A DNA stretch of 49,694 nucleotides from the NCBI GenBank assembly GCA_947494545.1, contig CANLVH010000018.1:1-49694 (forward strand). Direction: 5' to 3'. This stretch comes from an uncultured Mesonia sp. (lineage in GTDB: Bacteria > Bacteroidota > Bacteroidia > Flavobacteriales > Flavobacteriaceae). Position numbers and translations under genes: made by a program. The notes under the pieces are model-generated. The model ran no database searches and had not been told where the DNA came from. It saw only the letters and a list, made by a program, of their open reading frames with translations. How positions within the stretch are numbered: the first letter of the stretch is position 1; every line of letters starts with the position of its first letter. Below, in pieces: positions 7,561 through 14,736 of the stretch.

Positions 7561-9900
7561 TTAGAATCGTAATGATAATCCACCTCCGGCGCCAAATCTA
7601 TTGTCGTAACTTCCCATTAATGAAAAGTTCTTACCAAGAAAATATTCCAGCCCGGCGCTCCATACTTGCTCATCTTCAAAATCTTTTCCTGCTTCAAGAT
7701 CATTGACCCAGCCAAAATCTGCCTGGAATTCATATTCCCCGAATAAAACAAGTCGAGGGAAGATCATAACTTCCCTGGCAAGGCTAATTTGGGGCCTCAA
7801 TTTATTATCTATACGAAGGTCTAAAGCAAACATATATGGAGTAAAGTACCGTATACCGCCAATGGCCGTGGTACTCAGTTCTTCTATGCTATCCTTCATT
7901 TCATTTTCTACATTAACCCCGGCGAACAAGCTTACCCAATCGTATAAATAATATTCATAGGAGAATTCGGCTTCAATATTTTGATTCCAGCCATATTCTG
8001 CCAGGACAGTAAATTGATTTCTTATGTTGGAACTCACCACATTAAGCTCCGTCATATGTGAGGCAGCATCCAGCATTCCCCAGGTATAAAATTTATTGGT
8101 TTCCCTAATTAGGTTTCTCAATGGGAAAGGCTCTAAACGCTCATCCCTTTTAGTGTCATAACTTACCACTCTTGCCATCCCGGAATCCAAATGATAAAGA
8201 ATGTGACAATGCAGGAACCAATCGCCATATTCATTACCATAGAATTCTATGGTTACTTTTTGCATAGGAGCTACATTTACAGTATGCTTAAAAGGGGAGC
8301 GTTCCCCGTTTTTATTGATAACCCTAAAAAAGTGGCCGTGCAGGTGCATAGGATGGTGCATCATGGTAAGGTTGTTAAAGGTAATTCTGGTAACTCCATC
8401 TCCTTCAATTTTTATTTTATCGGTTTCAGCAAGTGGCACCCCATTTAAACTCCAAACATACCGGTTCATATTTCCGGTTAAATTCAAAAGGATTTCCTTT
8501 ATGGATGCTTCTTCAGGGTAGGTTGTAGGCTTTTTGGCTTTCAGGTAATCGTAATTATATTCAGAAAACATATCCATCCCCTCCATATTTTCTTTACCAT
8601 CCTTTTTCATCTGACTACCTGAAGAATTCACATCTGCCATCTGTCCTTCTTGCTTCACATACATTGATGTAGAATCCCCCATTTTCATATCACTATGATC
8701 CATCCCTTGCATTTCATTGTTTGGGTTCATTTTCATATCATCCATTTGCATTCCCCACTTATCCATCATTTCATAAGGATCTACGTTGTTCGGATTGAAT
8801 TTGAGGGCGGGTGCACCCATCCTCATATCCATTTTAGCCATTTGCTGCATCATAGCAATTTTATCTGGCCTGGAAACATCGGGAGCTGGACGAACCCTCC
8901 CAGTACCTAGATAGGCTGAAGCTGTACCAGAGCCATCCTGGGCCATAGATTTAAATTCCATTTTTCCATCTTCAGGAATAGTTACGATAAAGTCATAGGT
9001 TTCGGCTACCGCAATAAAAGTTTTATTTTTTTTCACGGGCACTACATCAACGCCATCGGCAGAAACCAGCGTAGGCATATCACCTCCAAAGGTCATCCAG
9101 AAAGAAGTAGAGGCAGCTCCATTAATAATTCTCATTCTAACTTTTTCCCCGGGTTCGAATTCGGGATATTCAATTTTTTCTTCACCATTAATAAGAAATG
9201 CGGGATAGTAAATATCTGCAATATCGGCACCTTCCATACGCTGTCTCCAAAAATCTAATTGTGCGCCTAAAGCACCACGCTTTATTACCTGATTAAGTGG
9301 GGTGGCAGTACCTTTTTTAATATTATACCATTCTGTGCCCCTTTTTAGGAACCTAAGCACATTTTTGGGTTTTTCATTGGTCCAATCTGAAAGCACAAGT
9401 ACCAGTTCTTTGTCATATTCCAATGTTTTTTCTTTGGGATGAATTACCAAAGAACCAAAAACCCCGCTCTGTTCCTGTAACATCGTGTGCGAATGGTACC
9501 AGTAGGTACCATGTTGTTTTATCTCAAATTCATATTTAAAAGTGGTACCGGGTTTAATGGGCGGGGTTGTTAGATAAGGTACCCCATCAAAGAAATTTGG
9601 CAAAATCATCCCGTGCCAGTGGATGGAGGTTTCCACGTCCATATTATTTTCAACGTAGATCACCGCATATTCTCCTTCGGTAAATTCCAGGGTTGGCCCG
9701 GGGATACTCCCATTTATAGTCATTCCCATAACCTCTTTACCTTCGGCCTTGGTTACTTTTTCCTGGTCTATGGTTATATGGTATTCGCGTACCGGTAGAT
9801 TGTTTATATTTCCTTCTACCGATTTATCTGTATGACGCTGGCCATAAGAACTCAGTATGGAAAATATAAACAGTATTAGTGAAAAGGTATATTTATTCAT
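7561..9900 (-). CDS. copA: Multicopper oxidase fused to a CopB-like outer-membrane barrel
   Basis: The 779-residue protein has a signal peptide (about 1-20, cut after SSYG) and three cupredoxin domains (about 35-160, 165-335, 455-585) with all four copper motifs: HWHG 94-97, WYHSH 134-138, HPMHLHGH 516-523 and HCHILYH 564-570 with axial M575. A Met-rich insert (about 349-445, MxM and MDH repeats) should bind Cu(I). This is the periplasmic PcoA/CopA oxidase type, distinct from the CopA ATPase. The last 175 residues or so alternate polar and hydrophobic strands and end GSYDNRFGAGGGLSLRF with a terminal Phe, as in outer-membrane barrels and the PcoB/CopB family. The fusion would tie oxidation to the outer membrane. 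Confidence 0.9.
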   Translation of the reverse strand: MNKYTFSLILFIFSILSSYGQRHTDKSVEGNINNLPVREYHITIDQEKVTKAEGKEVMGMTINGSIPGPTLEFTEGEYAVIYVENNMDVETSIHWHGMILPNFFDGVPYLTTPPIKPGTTFKYEFEIKQHGTYWYHSHTMLQEQSGVFGSLVIHPKEKTLEYDKELVLVLSDWTNEKPKNVLRFLKRGTEWYNIKKGTATPLNQVIKRGALGAQLDFWRQRMEGADIADIYYPAFLINGEEKIEYPEFEPGEKVRMRIINGAASTSFWMTFGGDMPTLVSADGVDVVPVKKNKTFIAVAETYDFIVTIPEDGKMEFKSMAQDGSGTASAYLGTGRVRPAPDVSRPDKIAMMQQMAKMDMRMGAPALKFNPNNVDPYEMMDKWGMQMDDMKMNPNNEMQGMDHSDMKMGDSTSMYVKQEGQMADVNSSGSQMKKDGKENMEGMDMFSEYNYDYLKAKKPTTYPEEASIKEILLNLTGNMNRYVWSLNGVPLAETDKIKIEGDGVTRITFNNLTMMHHPMHLHGHFFRVINKNGERSPFKHTVNVAPMQKVTIEFYGNEYGDWFLHCHILYHLDSGMARVVSYDTKRDERLEPFPLRNLIRETNKFYTWGMLDAASHMTELNVVSSNIRNQFTVLAEYGWNQNIEAEFSYEYYLYDWVSLFAGVNVENEMKDSIEELSTTAIGGIRYFTPYMFALDLRIDNKLRPQISLAREVMIFPRLVLFGEYEFQADFGWVNDLEAGKDFEDEQVWSAGLEYFLGKNFSLMGSYDNRFGAGGGLSLRF

Positions 9901-9960
9901 GAAAGAATTTTAATGTCTTGTTTCTATTATTTTCGAACCAACTAAATTTTTAATGGCCAA

Positions 9961-10065
9961 CTATTCTGTATATTCGATTTTACCACCCATAAAGTTGAAT
10001 TCGTTAAGGTAACCAAACCTCACAGGACTCCATCCCGCATAGCTATCGACCCTGTTAGGTATTTA
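9961..10065 (-). pseudogene. Possible C-terminal gene fragment upstream of the oxidase
   Basis: A minus frame of about 33 codons, opened by an in-frame stop, reads YAGWSPVRFGYLNEF and MGGKIEYTE before TAG at 9963-9961. It has protein-like composition but no start codon. The parent is not recognised. It lies between the DUF305 gene and the multicopper oxidase, so it may mark a deletion that brought these together. Confidence 0.3.
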
Positions 10066-10122
10066 CTTTTTTCTTCTAGAATTTAGAATAGTTATAGCTT
10101 TTCCTGGATGTACAATAACCTA

Positions 10123-10617
10123 TTAATCTTCTTCGTTTTCCAGTCTGTAAATAATCTTTTTCATCTGCGCAATTTCCCTTTTTTGAGCTTCTATAATTTC
10201 TTTGGCCAATTTTTTGGTTTCCGGGTCTTTCATATCGGCACGTTTACTGGTTAAAATTGCAATGGAATGGTGAGGGATCATCGCTTTCATATATAAGACA
10301 TCTCCAATAATGGGACGTTGTGCCCTTACCAAACCTAAGGCCGAAACGAATAAGACAAGGCTCCCCAAATAAATGGCAATATTCTTTTTCTTGTTTTTAT
10401 ACATTTTAAGCATTAGGGAAAGCATAATCACAGCCATTGCAGCTATACCGAGACAGGCCATATAAAACCGGGTAAGGCTAAAGTATACATGATCAAACTC
10501 ATAAGTATTAAAATACATAGTAATGTACATCGCCAAAAAAGACAGCCCCAGCATTAAAAAGAACCTCCCGTAATTGCTGCCACTCTTTTTATGCTGTTTT
10601 TTTTCTTTTGAATTCAT
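10123..10617 (-). CDS. Membrane-anchored DUF305 protein
   Basis: The 164 residues comprise a basic N-terminus, three membrane helices (about 18-36, 50-72, 79-98) and a partial DUF305-type domain (about 103-158) with the conserved DVLYMKAMIPHH (H116, H117), then a helix with KKLAKEIIEAQKREI. DUF305 proteins are ferritin-like helical proteins often found with copper resistance genes; the His/Met motif suggests metal binding on the periplasmic face. The gene follows a DUF3347 lipoprotein gene on the same strand (33-bp gap), so the two may be one unit. Biochemical function is unknown. Confidence 0.82.
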   Translation of the reverse strand: MNSKEKKQHKKSGSNYGRFFLMLGLSFLAMYITMYFNTYEFDHVYFSLTRFYMACLGIAAMAVIMLSLMLKMYKNKKKNIAIYLGSLVLFVSALGLVRAQRPIIGDVLYMKAMIPHHSIAILTSKRADMKDPETKKLAKEIIEAQKREIAQMKKIIYRLENEED

Positions 10618-10650
10618 TATTTTTTGGTTTTTTAGTTAGTAAGGATATAG

Positions 10651-11199
10651 TTATTTTTTAATCGTCTTTTTTACAGAACCACAATTGGGCATCTTATCGC
10701 CAAAATATGGATTGTTTATTTTTTCGATATCGGCATACCAGTATGCGCCCTCGTTATTGAAAGCCATAGGACAGAACTTTTTATAGATCGTACCGCCAGA
10801 AAGTGCATCTTCAAACATAGGCCCTGCTTTTTCTGTGAATGATGCGAATAATTCCCTTTGTTTTTCCAGCTCGCTGGTTTCAGATAATTGTTGTGCAATA
10901 GCTTTCAGTTCTGCTCTTTCTTCTGAAAAAGAGGCTACCATACTTTGAGACGCATCCTGTACCTGGCCTGCATCAGCATTGGTCAATGCTATTTTTATTT
11001 CCAGGTAGTTATGCCATATTTTTCCCGTCATTCCATCTATAAAATCCTGATCGGCGATATCTGCTGTTTTCCCTTCGGCTTTTTTAACCTCTTCAGGGGT
11101 GTTTATTTCAACCGATTGCTTCCCTTTGTTATCTACACAGGAAAATAGGGCAATAGCTAGTAAGAGAACAACACCAAAATTTAAAATTTTACTTTTCAT
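10651..11199 (-). CDS. DUF3347 lipoprotein (copy 1)
   Basis: The 182-residue protein starts with a lipoprotein signal (C21 after VLLLAIALFS). DUF3347 (about 50-180) ends with the family signature FCPMAFNN, GAYW, INNPYFGD, MPNCGSV. DUF3347 occurs alone or at the C-terminus of CusB-type adaptors and is thought to bind Cu/Ag through the conserved Cys and Met of CPMA and MxxCG. Four copies are in this island (also 12579, 14181 and the C-terminus of the adaptor at 14737). Likely periplasmic or outer-membrane-tethered metal carrier, by inference. Confidence 0.85.
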   Translation of the reverse strand: MKSKILNFGVVLLLAIALFSCVDNKGKQSVEINTPEEVKKAEGKTADIADQDFIDGMTGKIWHNYLEIKIALTNADAGQVQDASQSMVASFSEERAELKAIAQQLSETSELEKQRELFASFTEKAGPMFEDALSGGTIYKKFCPMAFNNEGAYWYADIEKINNPYFGDKMPNCGSVKKTIKK

Positions 11200-11275
11200 T
11201 TTTTTCTGGTTTTAAATTTGATTTTTAAAATTAATGGTAAGAAAAAGGATTTATTGTCATAATTTGGTTAAACAT

Positions 11276-11842
11276 CTATAAAATTTGGTCTAAAGAATTT
11301 CTAAAATTGTTATTAAGTTTTTTATATTGAGATAAATTCATCCCTGTTTCTGCTTTAAATTGCCTGGAAAGATAATTTACATTAGTATAATCCAATAGCT
11401 GACTAATCTGGGTAAAATTATATTGTTTGGACTGAATGAGCTCTTTTACTTTTTCAATTTTCAGCTTTATAAAATACTTTTCTACCGTTATGTTTTCGGT
11501 ATAGGAAAAAATTCGACTCAACCTCGAATAATCAATTTTGGTTTCTTTGGATAAGTAGCGGGATAAAGTCCCTGATTTTTGCAGGGGAAGGTTTTCCAAA
11601 AGCCGTATAAGACTTTGTTTTACCTTCTCGACTAAAATTTTATCGGACCCCTCCAATATTTCAAAACCATTTTCATCGAGGACCTTTTCTAACTTTTTAG
11701 AATCACGAGCTATATTTTTGCTTTTATAAACTACCCGGCCTAGTTCTACTTTTGTTACTTCCACCCCGGCTTCAAGTAACTCGTTTTTAATTACTTTTAT
11801 ACACCGGTTACAGACCATATTTTTAACAAAGACTTCTACCAT
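11276..11842 (-). CDS. Metal-sensing AraC-type regulator, HMA-like/HTH fusion (copy 2)
   Basis: This 188-residue paralogue of the proteins at 5744 and 23061 has C11-N-R-C14 in FVKNMVCNRC within an HMA-like domain (about 1-68). The AraC DNA-binding domain lies at about 85-183 (YNFTQISQLLDYTNVNYLSR, then AETGMNLSQYK). It resembles the copy at 23061 more than the one at 5744: both share KYFIKLKIEKVKELIQ. It sits between the end of the cus operon and the DUF3347/DUF305 pair and reads toward the latter. Likely a copper/silver-responsive activator; target not shown. Confidence 0.88.
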   Translation of the reverse strand: MVEVFVKNMVCNRCIKVIKNELLEAGVEVTKVELGRVVYKSKNIARDSKKLEKVLDENGFEILEGSDKILVEKVKQSLIRLLENLPLQKSGTLSRYLSKETKIDYSRLSRIFSYTENITVEKYFIKLKIEKVKELIQSKQYNFTQISQLLDYTNVNYLSRQFKAETGMNLSQYKKLNNNFRNSLDQIL

Positions 11843-11964
11843 GATAATTTTTTGGTAATGTTTTTTAAAAATTTATTTTTTATCATACCCTAAGCATTTA
11901 TTTAAGCTACCACGCCCATGTTTTTCCCAGTAGTCTAACAATATTTCATTTTTTGGTTTTTGTG

Positions 11965-12024
11965 CCTGTCAAGGGAAGAGGCTTTATAAACTAATTAAAT
12001 TTAAGAATACCCTTCCCTCACAGG
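11965..12024. other. Inverted repeat upstream of AraC copy 2
   Basis: CCTGTCAAGGGAAG (11965-11978) and CTTCCCTCACAGG (12012-12024) are complementary except for a one-base bulge, with a 33-nt A+T-rich loop. It lies in the 283-bp gap between the haem-binding gene (end 12126) and the regulator start (11842). It could be a weak terminator of the long cus operon or an operator. The rest of this gap has no supported gene; a 31-codon open tail ending at 11873 was noted but is too weak to call. Confidence 0.45.
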
Positions 12025-12125
12025 ACTTTAACATCATACTCTCAAAAGAAAAAGATTAACTAACCAATCAATGAAAAAATTCCTTTCCTTTTTTGGGATA
12101 TGATATTGTTTATTTTAAAAATCCC

Positions 12126-12578
12126 CTATAAACTATTTTTAAGCTGGGTCATATATTGTATCATTTCTGTTTTTTCTTCTTTGGAAAGTTTCGCATCCCC
12201 ATGAATAAAAGTGTAGGAGTCCAGTGGCATTTCATCATCTTCAATCTGACTGATGATTGACCGGAGTTTGCTGTTTTTTCTTCGGTCGGAATATTCACCC
12301 CATTCATTAAAATTCAATTCATCTTTTCCTTCTTTTATATGATCCTCTAAAAACCAGGCAGCTGGTTGTATTTTATTGTACCAAGGGTATGCTGTATTGT
12401 TGCTATGGCAATCATAACAGGAAACCTTTAATTTATCCTGTACGTCTTTCGGGACATTGTTCACCAGCATAAAATCTGATTTTGGCACCACTTCACTTTG
12501 GTTGCGATTGGTGGGCACAAACTGGATGCCCACCAACACAACTAAAAAAACCAGTGCAATGATTTTGATTGTCTTCAT
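12126..12578 (-). CDS. Haem-binding domain protein (c-type CxxCH)
   Basis: The 150 residues have an N-terminal membrane anchor or signal (about 4-22) and a c-type haem motif C54-Y-D-C57-H58 (SCYDCHSNNTAYPWYNKIQP), matching the haem-binding domain family seen in Bacteroidota. WxLxDHIxEGKxELNFxEW follows and DEMPLDSYTF could give an axial Met. The product is periplasmic and membrane-tethered. Its start is directly next to the stop of the preceding DUF3347 gene, so it is the last gene of the cus-led operon. It may pass electrons to or from copper; that is inference. Confidence 0.85.
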   Translation of the reverse strand: MKTIKIIALVFLVVLVGIQFVPTNRNQSEVVPKSDFMLVNNVPKDVQDKLKVSCYDCHSNNTAYPWYNKIQPAAWFLEDHIKEGKDELNFNEWGEYSDRRKNSKLRSIISQIEDDEMPLDSYTFIHGDAKLSKEEKTEMIQYMTQLKNSL

Positions 12579-13166
12579 TTAGTTAATTTCTCTTTGCACC
12601 TCTCCGCAATCCATCATTTTACTTCCATAATAGGGATTTTTGATTTCTTTGGTTACACTCAACCACTGTGCACCTTTGTTATTATTGTACATCGGGCAAT
12701 AAGCTTGGTACAACTTTTGGCTGGTTCCGACAATGTCAATCAAGTCTATCATGTCCTTGCTCAAAATGTCGAAATGTTCCCGCTGGTGGCCTATGGGGCT
12801 TTCCGCAATGTGTTCGGCATGCTCAGTGGCGTCTTCTATGATATCTTGCAGTTCTTGTTGGTCGTTCTGTTCGTAGTTTTCCGTTTTAAAGGTCTTTAAC
12901 TGTCCCACCATTTTTTCCCCGGCTTTGGCCGCGGCCTCCTGATCGTCATTTACCAAGGCATTTTTAAGCTCCAAGTATGTGGTCAGGCTGGCATCGGTTT
13001 GGGCAGCATTGCTGCTTTCCATCCTGTTTTCTTCCATCGGGACAGCGCGCTCGGTCGCCGCGTCTTCAATAGTTGTATTGCTGTTTTTCTCGTTGTTCTT
13101 GCAAGAAGTGCTTATTACGGCAAATGCCATAGCCATCACTCCCAAACTTACTTTTACTGTTTTCAT
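12579..13166 (-). CDS. DUF3347 lipoprotein (copy 2)
   Basis: The 195-residue protein has a lipoprotein-like signal (C22 after AFAVISTS, followed by Lys) and an acidic linker. DUF3347 spans about 62-193, ending YCPMYNNN, GAQW, IKNPYYGS, MMDCGEV. Compared with copy 1 the motif reads CPMY instead of CPMA. Likely periplasmic Cu/Ag-binding protein acting with the CusBAC efflux system encoded upstream. It is separated from the PII-like gene by 124 bp and abuts the haem-binding gene. Confidence 0.85.
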   Translation of the reverse strand: MKTVKVSLGVMAMAFAVISTSCKNNEKNSNTTIEDAATERAVPMEENRMESSNAAQTDASLTTYLELKNALVNDDQEAAAKAGEKMVGQLKTFKTENYEQNDQQELQDIIEDATEHAEHIAESPIGHQREHFDILSKDMIDLIDIVGTSQKLYQAYCPMYNNNKGAQWLSVTKEIKNPYYGSKMMDCGEVQREIN

Positions 13167-13290
13167 TTTTCTTGTTTTTAAAAGGTTGATATTTCTGTTA
13201 CTGCAATTAATTAAATTTTCCGGATGCCATAAAACACAGCCCGGAACTTAGTATTTTACTTGGTTGTTCGACCGGAAACAAAAAAAGCAC

Positions 13291-13623
13291 TTACCGGCTT
13301 TCCTTTTCCCCAGTCCTTATTTTTATACGCTGTTCCACGTCGCTTACATAGATGAGCCCGTCCCCGCTTTTGCCAGTACGGGCACTTACTTTTATAATAT
13401 TTACAATTTTATCTACATCCTCTTTTTCGCACACTATCTCCATTTTAATGACTTTGCTGTGCATTAATGGAAAATTCAAACTGGGGGAAGCGGTTTTGGA
13501 ATCAGTGTAATCTCCAATCCCCTCGCCTTGAAATACGGTAAAACAACAAAAGTTTTCTTCCCGCAGATTCATGGTCACTTCACTAAGTCTTTCGGGTCTG
13601 ATAAAGGCTTTGATCTCATTCAT
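13291..13623 (-). CDS. PII-like signalling protein of the metal-efflux type
   Basis: The 110 residues match the PII fold throughout: MNEIKAFIRPERLSEV at the start, a T-loop (about 35-57), and the conserved block TGKSGDGLIYVSDV with IRTGE near the end. The T-loop lacks the Tyr and sequence of GlnB/GlnK, so nitrogen control is unlikely. It fits the PII-like group encoded beside heavy-metal RND pumps. I use ATG 13623; the frame stays open further upstream but would run into the next gene. Likely a nucleotide- or metal-responsive modulator of the CusABC pump, by context. Confidence 0.83.
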   Translation of the reverse strand: MNEIKAFIRPERLSEVTMNLREENFCCFTVFQGEGIGDYTDSKTASPSLNFPLMHSKVIKMEIVCEKEDVDKIVNIIKVSARTGKSGDGLIYVSDVEQRIKIRTGEKESR

Positions 13624-13660
13624 ATCTTCTAAATTTAAGTTGAAATAAGTTTTGTTATGC

Positions 13661-14107
13661 TTAGCTCTTTTTTGTGTAAGCTGTGTAATTCGCTTCTGAA
13701 TTAAAATAGCCAACCCGGCCATTCGCGTCAAGCAGTACAATAAAGGCTTCGGTTTTATCCACTCTTTCCCCTGTTTGGGGATCGGTGGCCATCCTTGCAG
13801 ATTCTTCGTTGTTCAAGGTGCCCACGCACATCTCGCAGCAACCATAATAGGTTTTCCCGTTTACCGGAACCGGGATTTGCGGTTTGGCCATATAGGCATC
13901 GTTTACCATACATACCAGGTCATTAGGCAACTTGTCTCCTATCTGAAAATCTAAAGAAAAGGTTTGTTTATTGGCGGTACTTGTACTAATTTCTGTAGCC
14001 AGTTTGTCTTGCTTTTTTTGTTTTTGCTGCTCCCCAGAGGAGTTACAAGCACCAAAAACCACGGCCAGAAGAAATACCGCTGTTAGAACTTTGAATGTAT
14101 TTTTCAT
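13661..14107 (-). CDS. Lipoprotein with TRASH/YHS-like metal-binding motif
   Basis: The 148-residue protein has a lipoprotein signal (C21 after LAVVFGA) and a domain at about 60-145 with C66 (LVCMVND) and YYGCCEMC (C90, C91, C94), resembling TRASH/YHS/MlpB-type periplasmic metal-binding proteins. The tail (VGYFNSEANYTAY) fits the same group. Cysteine spacing suggests transition-metal binding, probably Cu(I). It lies inside the cus-led operon, between DUF3347 copy 3 and the PII-like gene. Exact role is unknown. Confidence 0.75.
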   Translation of the reverse strand: MKNTFKVLTAVFLLAVVFGACNSSGEQQKQKKQDKLATEISTSTANKQTFSLDFQIGDKLPNDLVCMVNDAYMAKPQIPVPVNGKTYYGCCEMCVGTLNNEESARMATDPQTGERVDKTEAFIVLLDANGRVGYFNSEANYTAYTKKS

Positions 14108-14124
14108 TTCAATCTAATTTTGTT

Positions 14125-14174
14125 CCTGCAAAATGGATAGACCTATAAAAAAGAGTCTATCCATACCTTGCAGG
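14125..14174. other. Two-stage inverted repeat in the cus operon
   Basis: TCCTGCAA and TTGCAGGA flank an inner 10-bp perfect stem ATGGATAGAC/GTCTATCCAT with a 12-nt loop. It lies in the 73-bp gap between DUF3347 copy 3 and the TRASH-like gene. There is no good U run on the minus strand, so it is more likely an mRNA-processing or stability hairpin, or an attenuator that lowers downstream expression, than a full terminator. Confidence 0.55.
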
Positions 14175-14180
14175 ACTTTA

Positions 14181-14693
14181 TTAATTGATAGTTTCTTTTA
14201 CACTACCACATTTCAGCATTTTTTGGCCCATATATGGGTTCTTGATCGCCTTTTCATTGGAAAGCCAATAGCCGCCTTTATTAGAGTTTGCCATAGGGCA
14301 ATATTCCAGGTAAATTTCACCTTTGGCAAGCTTCCCATTTTTAACCAGTTTCAACATTGCATCGCTAAGAGCATTAAAATTGTCACGTTGGTCTTCCAGA
14401 GAAGTGGCACCGGCCATTTGCGAAGCTTCTTTGCGAGCCGTCTCAGCATTTTCCACTTTTGCCAAAGTTTTCTCGAGTTTCATCGAATGCTTGGCGGCCT
14501 TTGCATCATTTGAAGCCACTAAAGCGTCCTTTACCAATAGGTAATGTTCATAAGCAGCGCCCAGATCTTTGTCTTTGAACTTAGGCGACATTTGCATTTC
14601 TTCACCATGACCAGCCATATTGTCGTGGTCGTGTTGTGCATAAACTCCCATGCTTAACAAAGTTAGAAGGAGCATCATCATTGTTCTTTTCAT
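14181..14693 (-). CDS. Secreted DUF3347 protein (copy 3)
   Basis: The 170 residues begin with a classical signal peptide (cut after MGVYA) and a His/Met-rich mature start (QHDHDNMAGHGEEMQM). DUF3347 follows (about 40-168, ending YCPMANSN, GGYW, IKNPYMGQ, MLKCGSV). Unlike copies 1 and 2 it has no lipobox, so it should be a free periplasmic protein, possibly a CusF-like carrier feeding the pump. It starts 43 bp after the cusB stop. Confidence 0.85.
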   Translation of the reverse strand: MKRTMMMLLLTLLSMGVYAQHDHDNMAGHGEEMQMSPKFKDKDLGAAYEHYLLVKDALVASNDAKAAKHSMKLEKTLAKVENAETARKEASQMAGATSLEDQRDNFNALSDAMLKLVKNGKLAKGEIYLEYCPMANSNKGGYWLSNEKAIKNPYMGQKMLKCGSVKETIN

Positions 14694-14736
14694 CTTAATA
14701 GGTTTTAAAGGTTATAAAAATTTGTTCTTCCCTGCT

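Noticed and set aside
10017..10060. Inverted repeat ACCTCACAGG/CCTGTTAGGT as a member of the CCTG..CAGG hairpin group
   Set aside because: It coincides with a protein-like minus frame ending at 9961 and has a mismatch in the stem, so a coding remnant explains it equally well.
11873..11971. 31-codon open tail on the minus strand (LDYWEKHGRGSLNK)
   Set aside because: It has no start, no recognisable family and overlaps a hairpin; too weak to list as a gene fragment.
13624..13740. N-terminal extension of the PII-like protein
   Set aside because: The frame is open, but the PII fold begins exactly at the ATG at 13623 and the extension would overlap the upstream lipoprotein gene.
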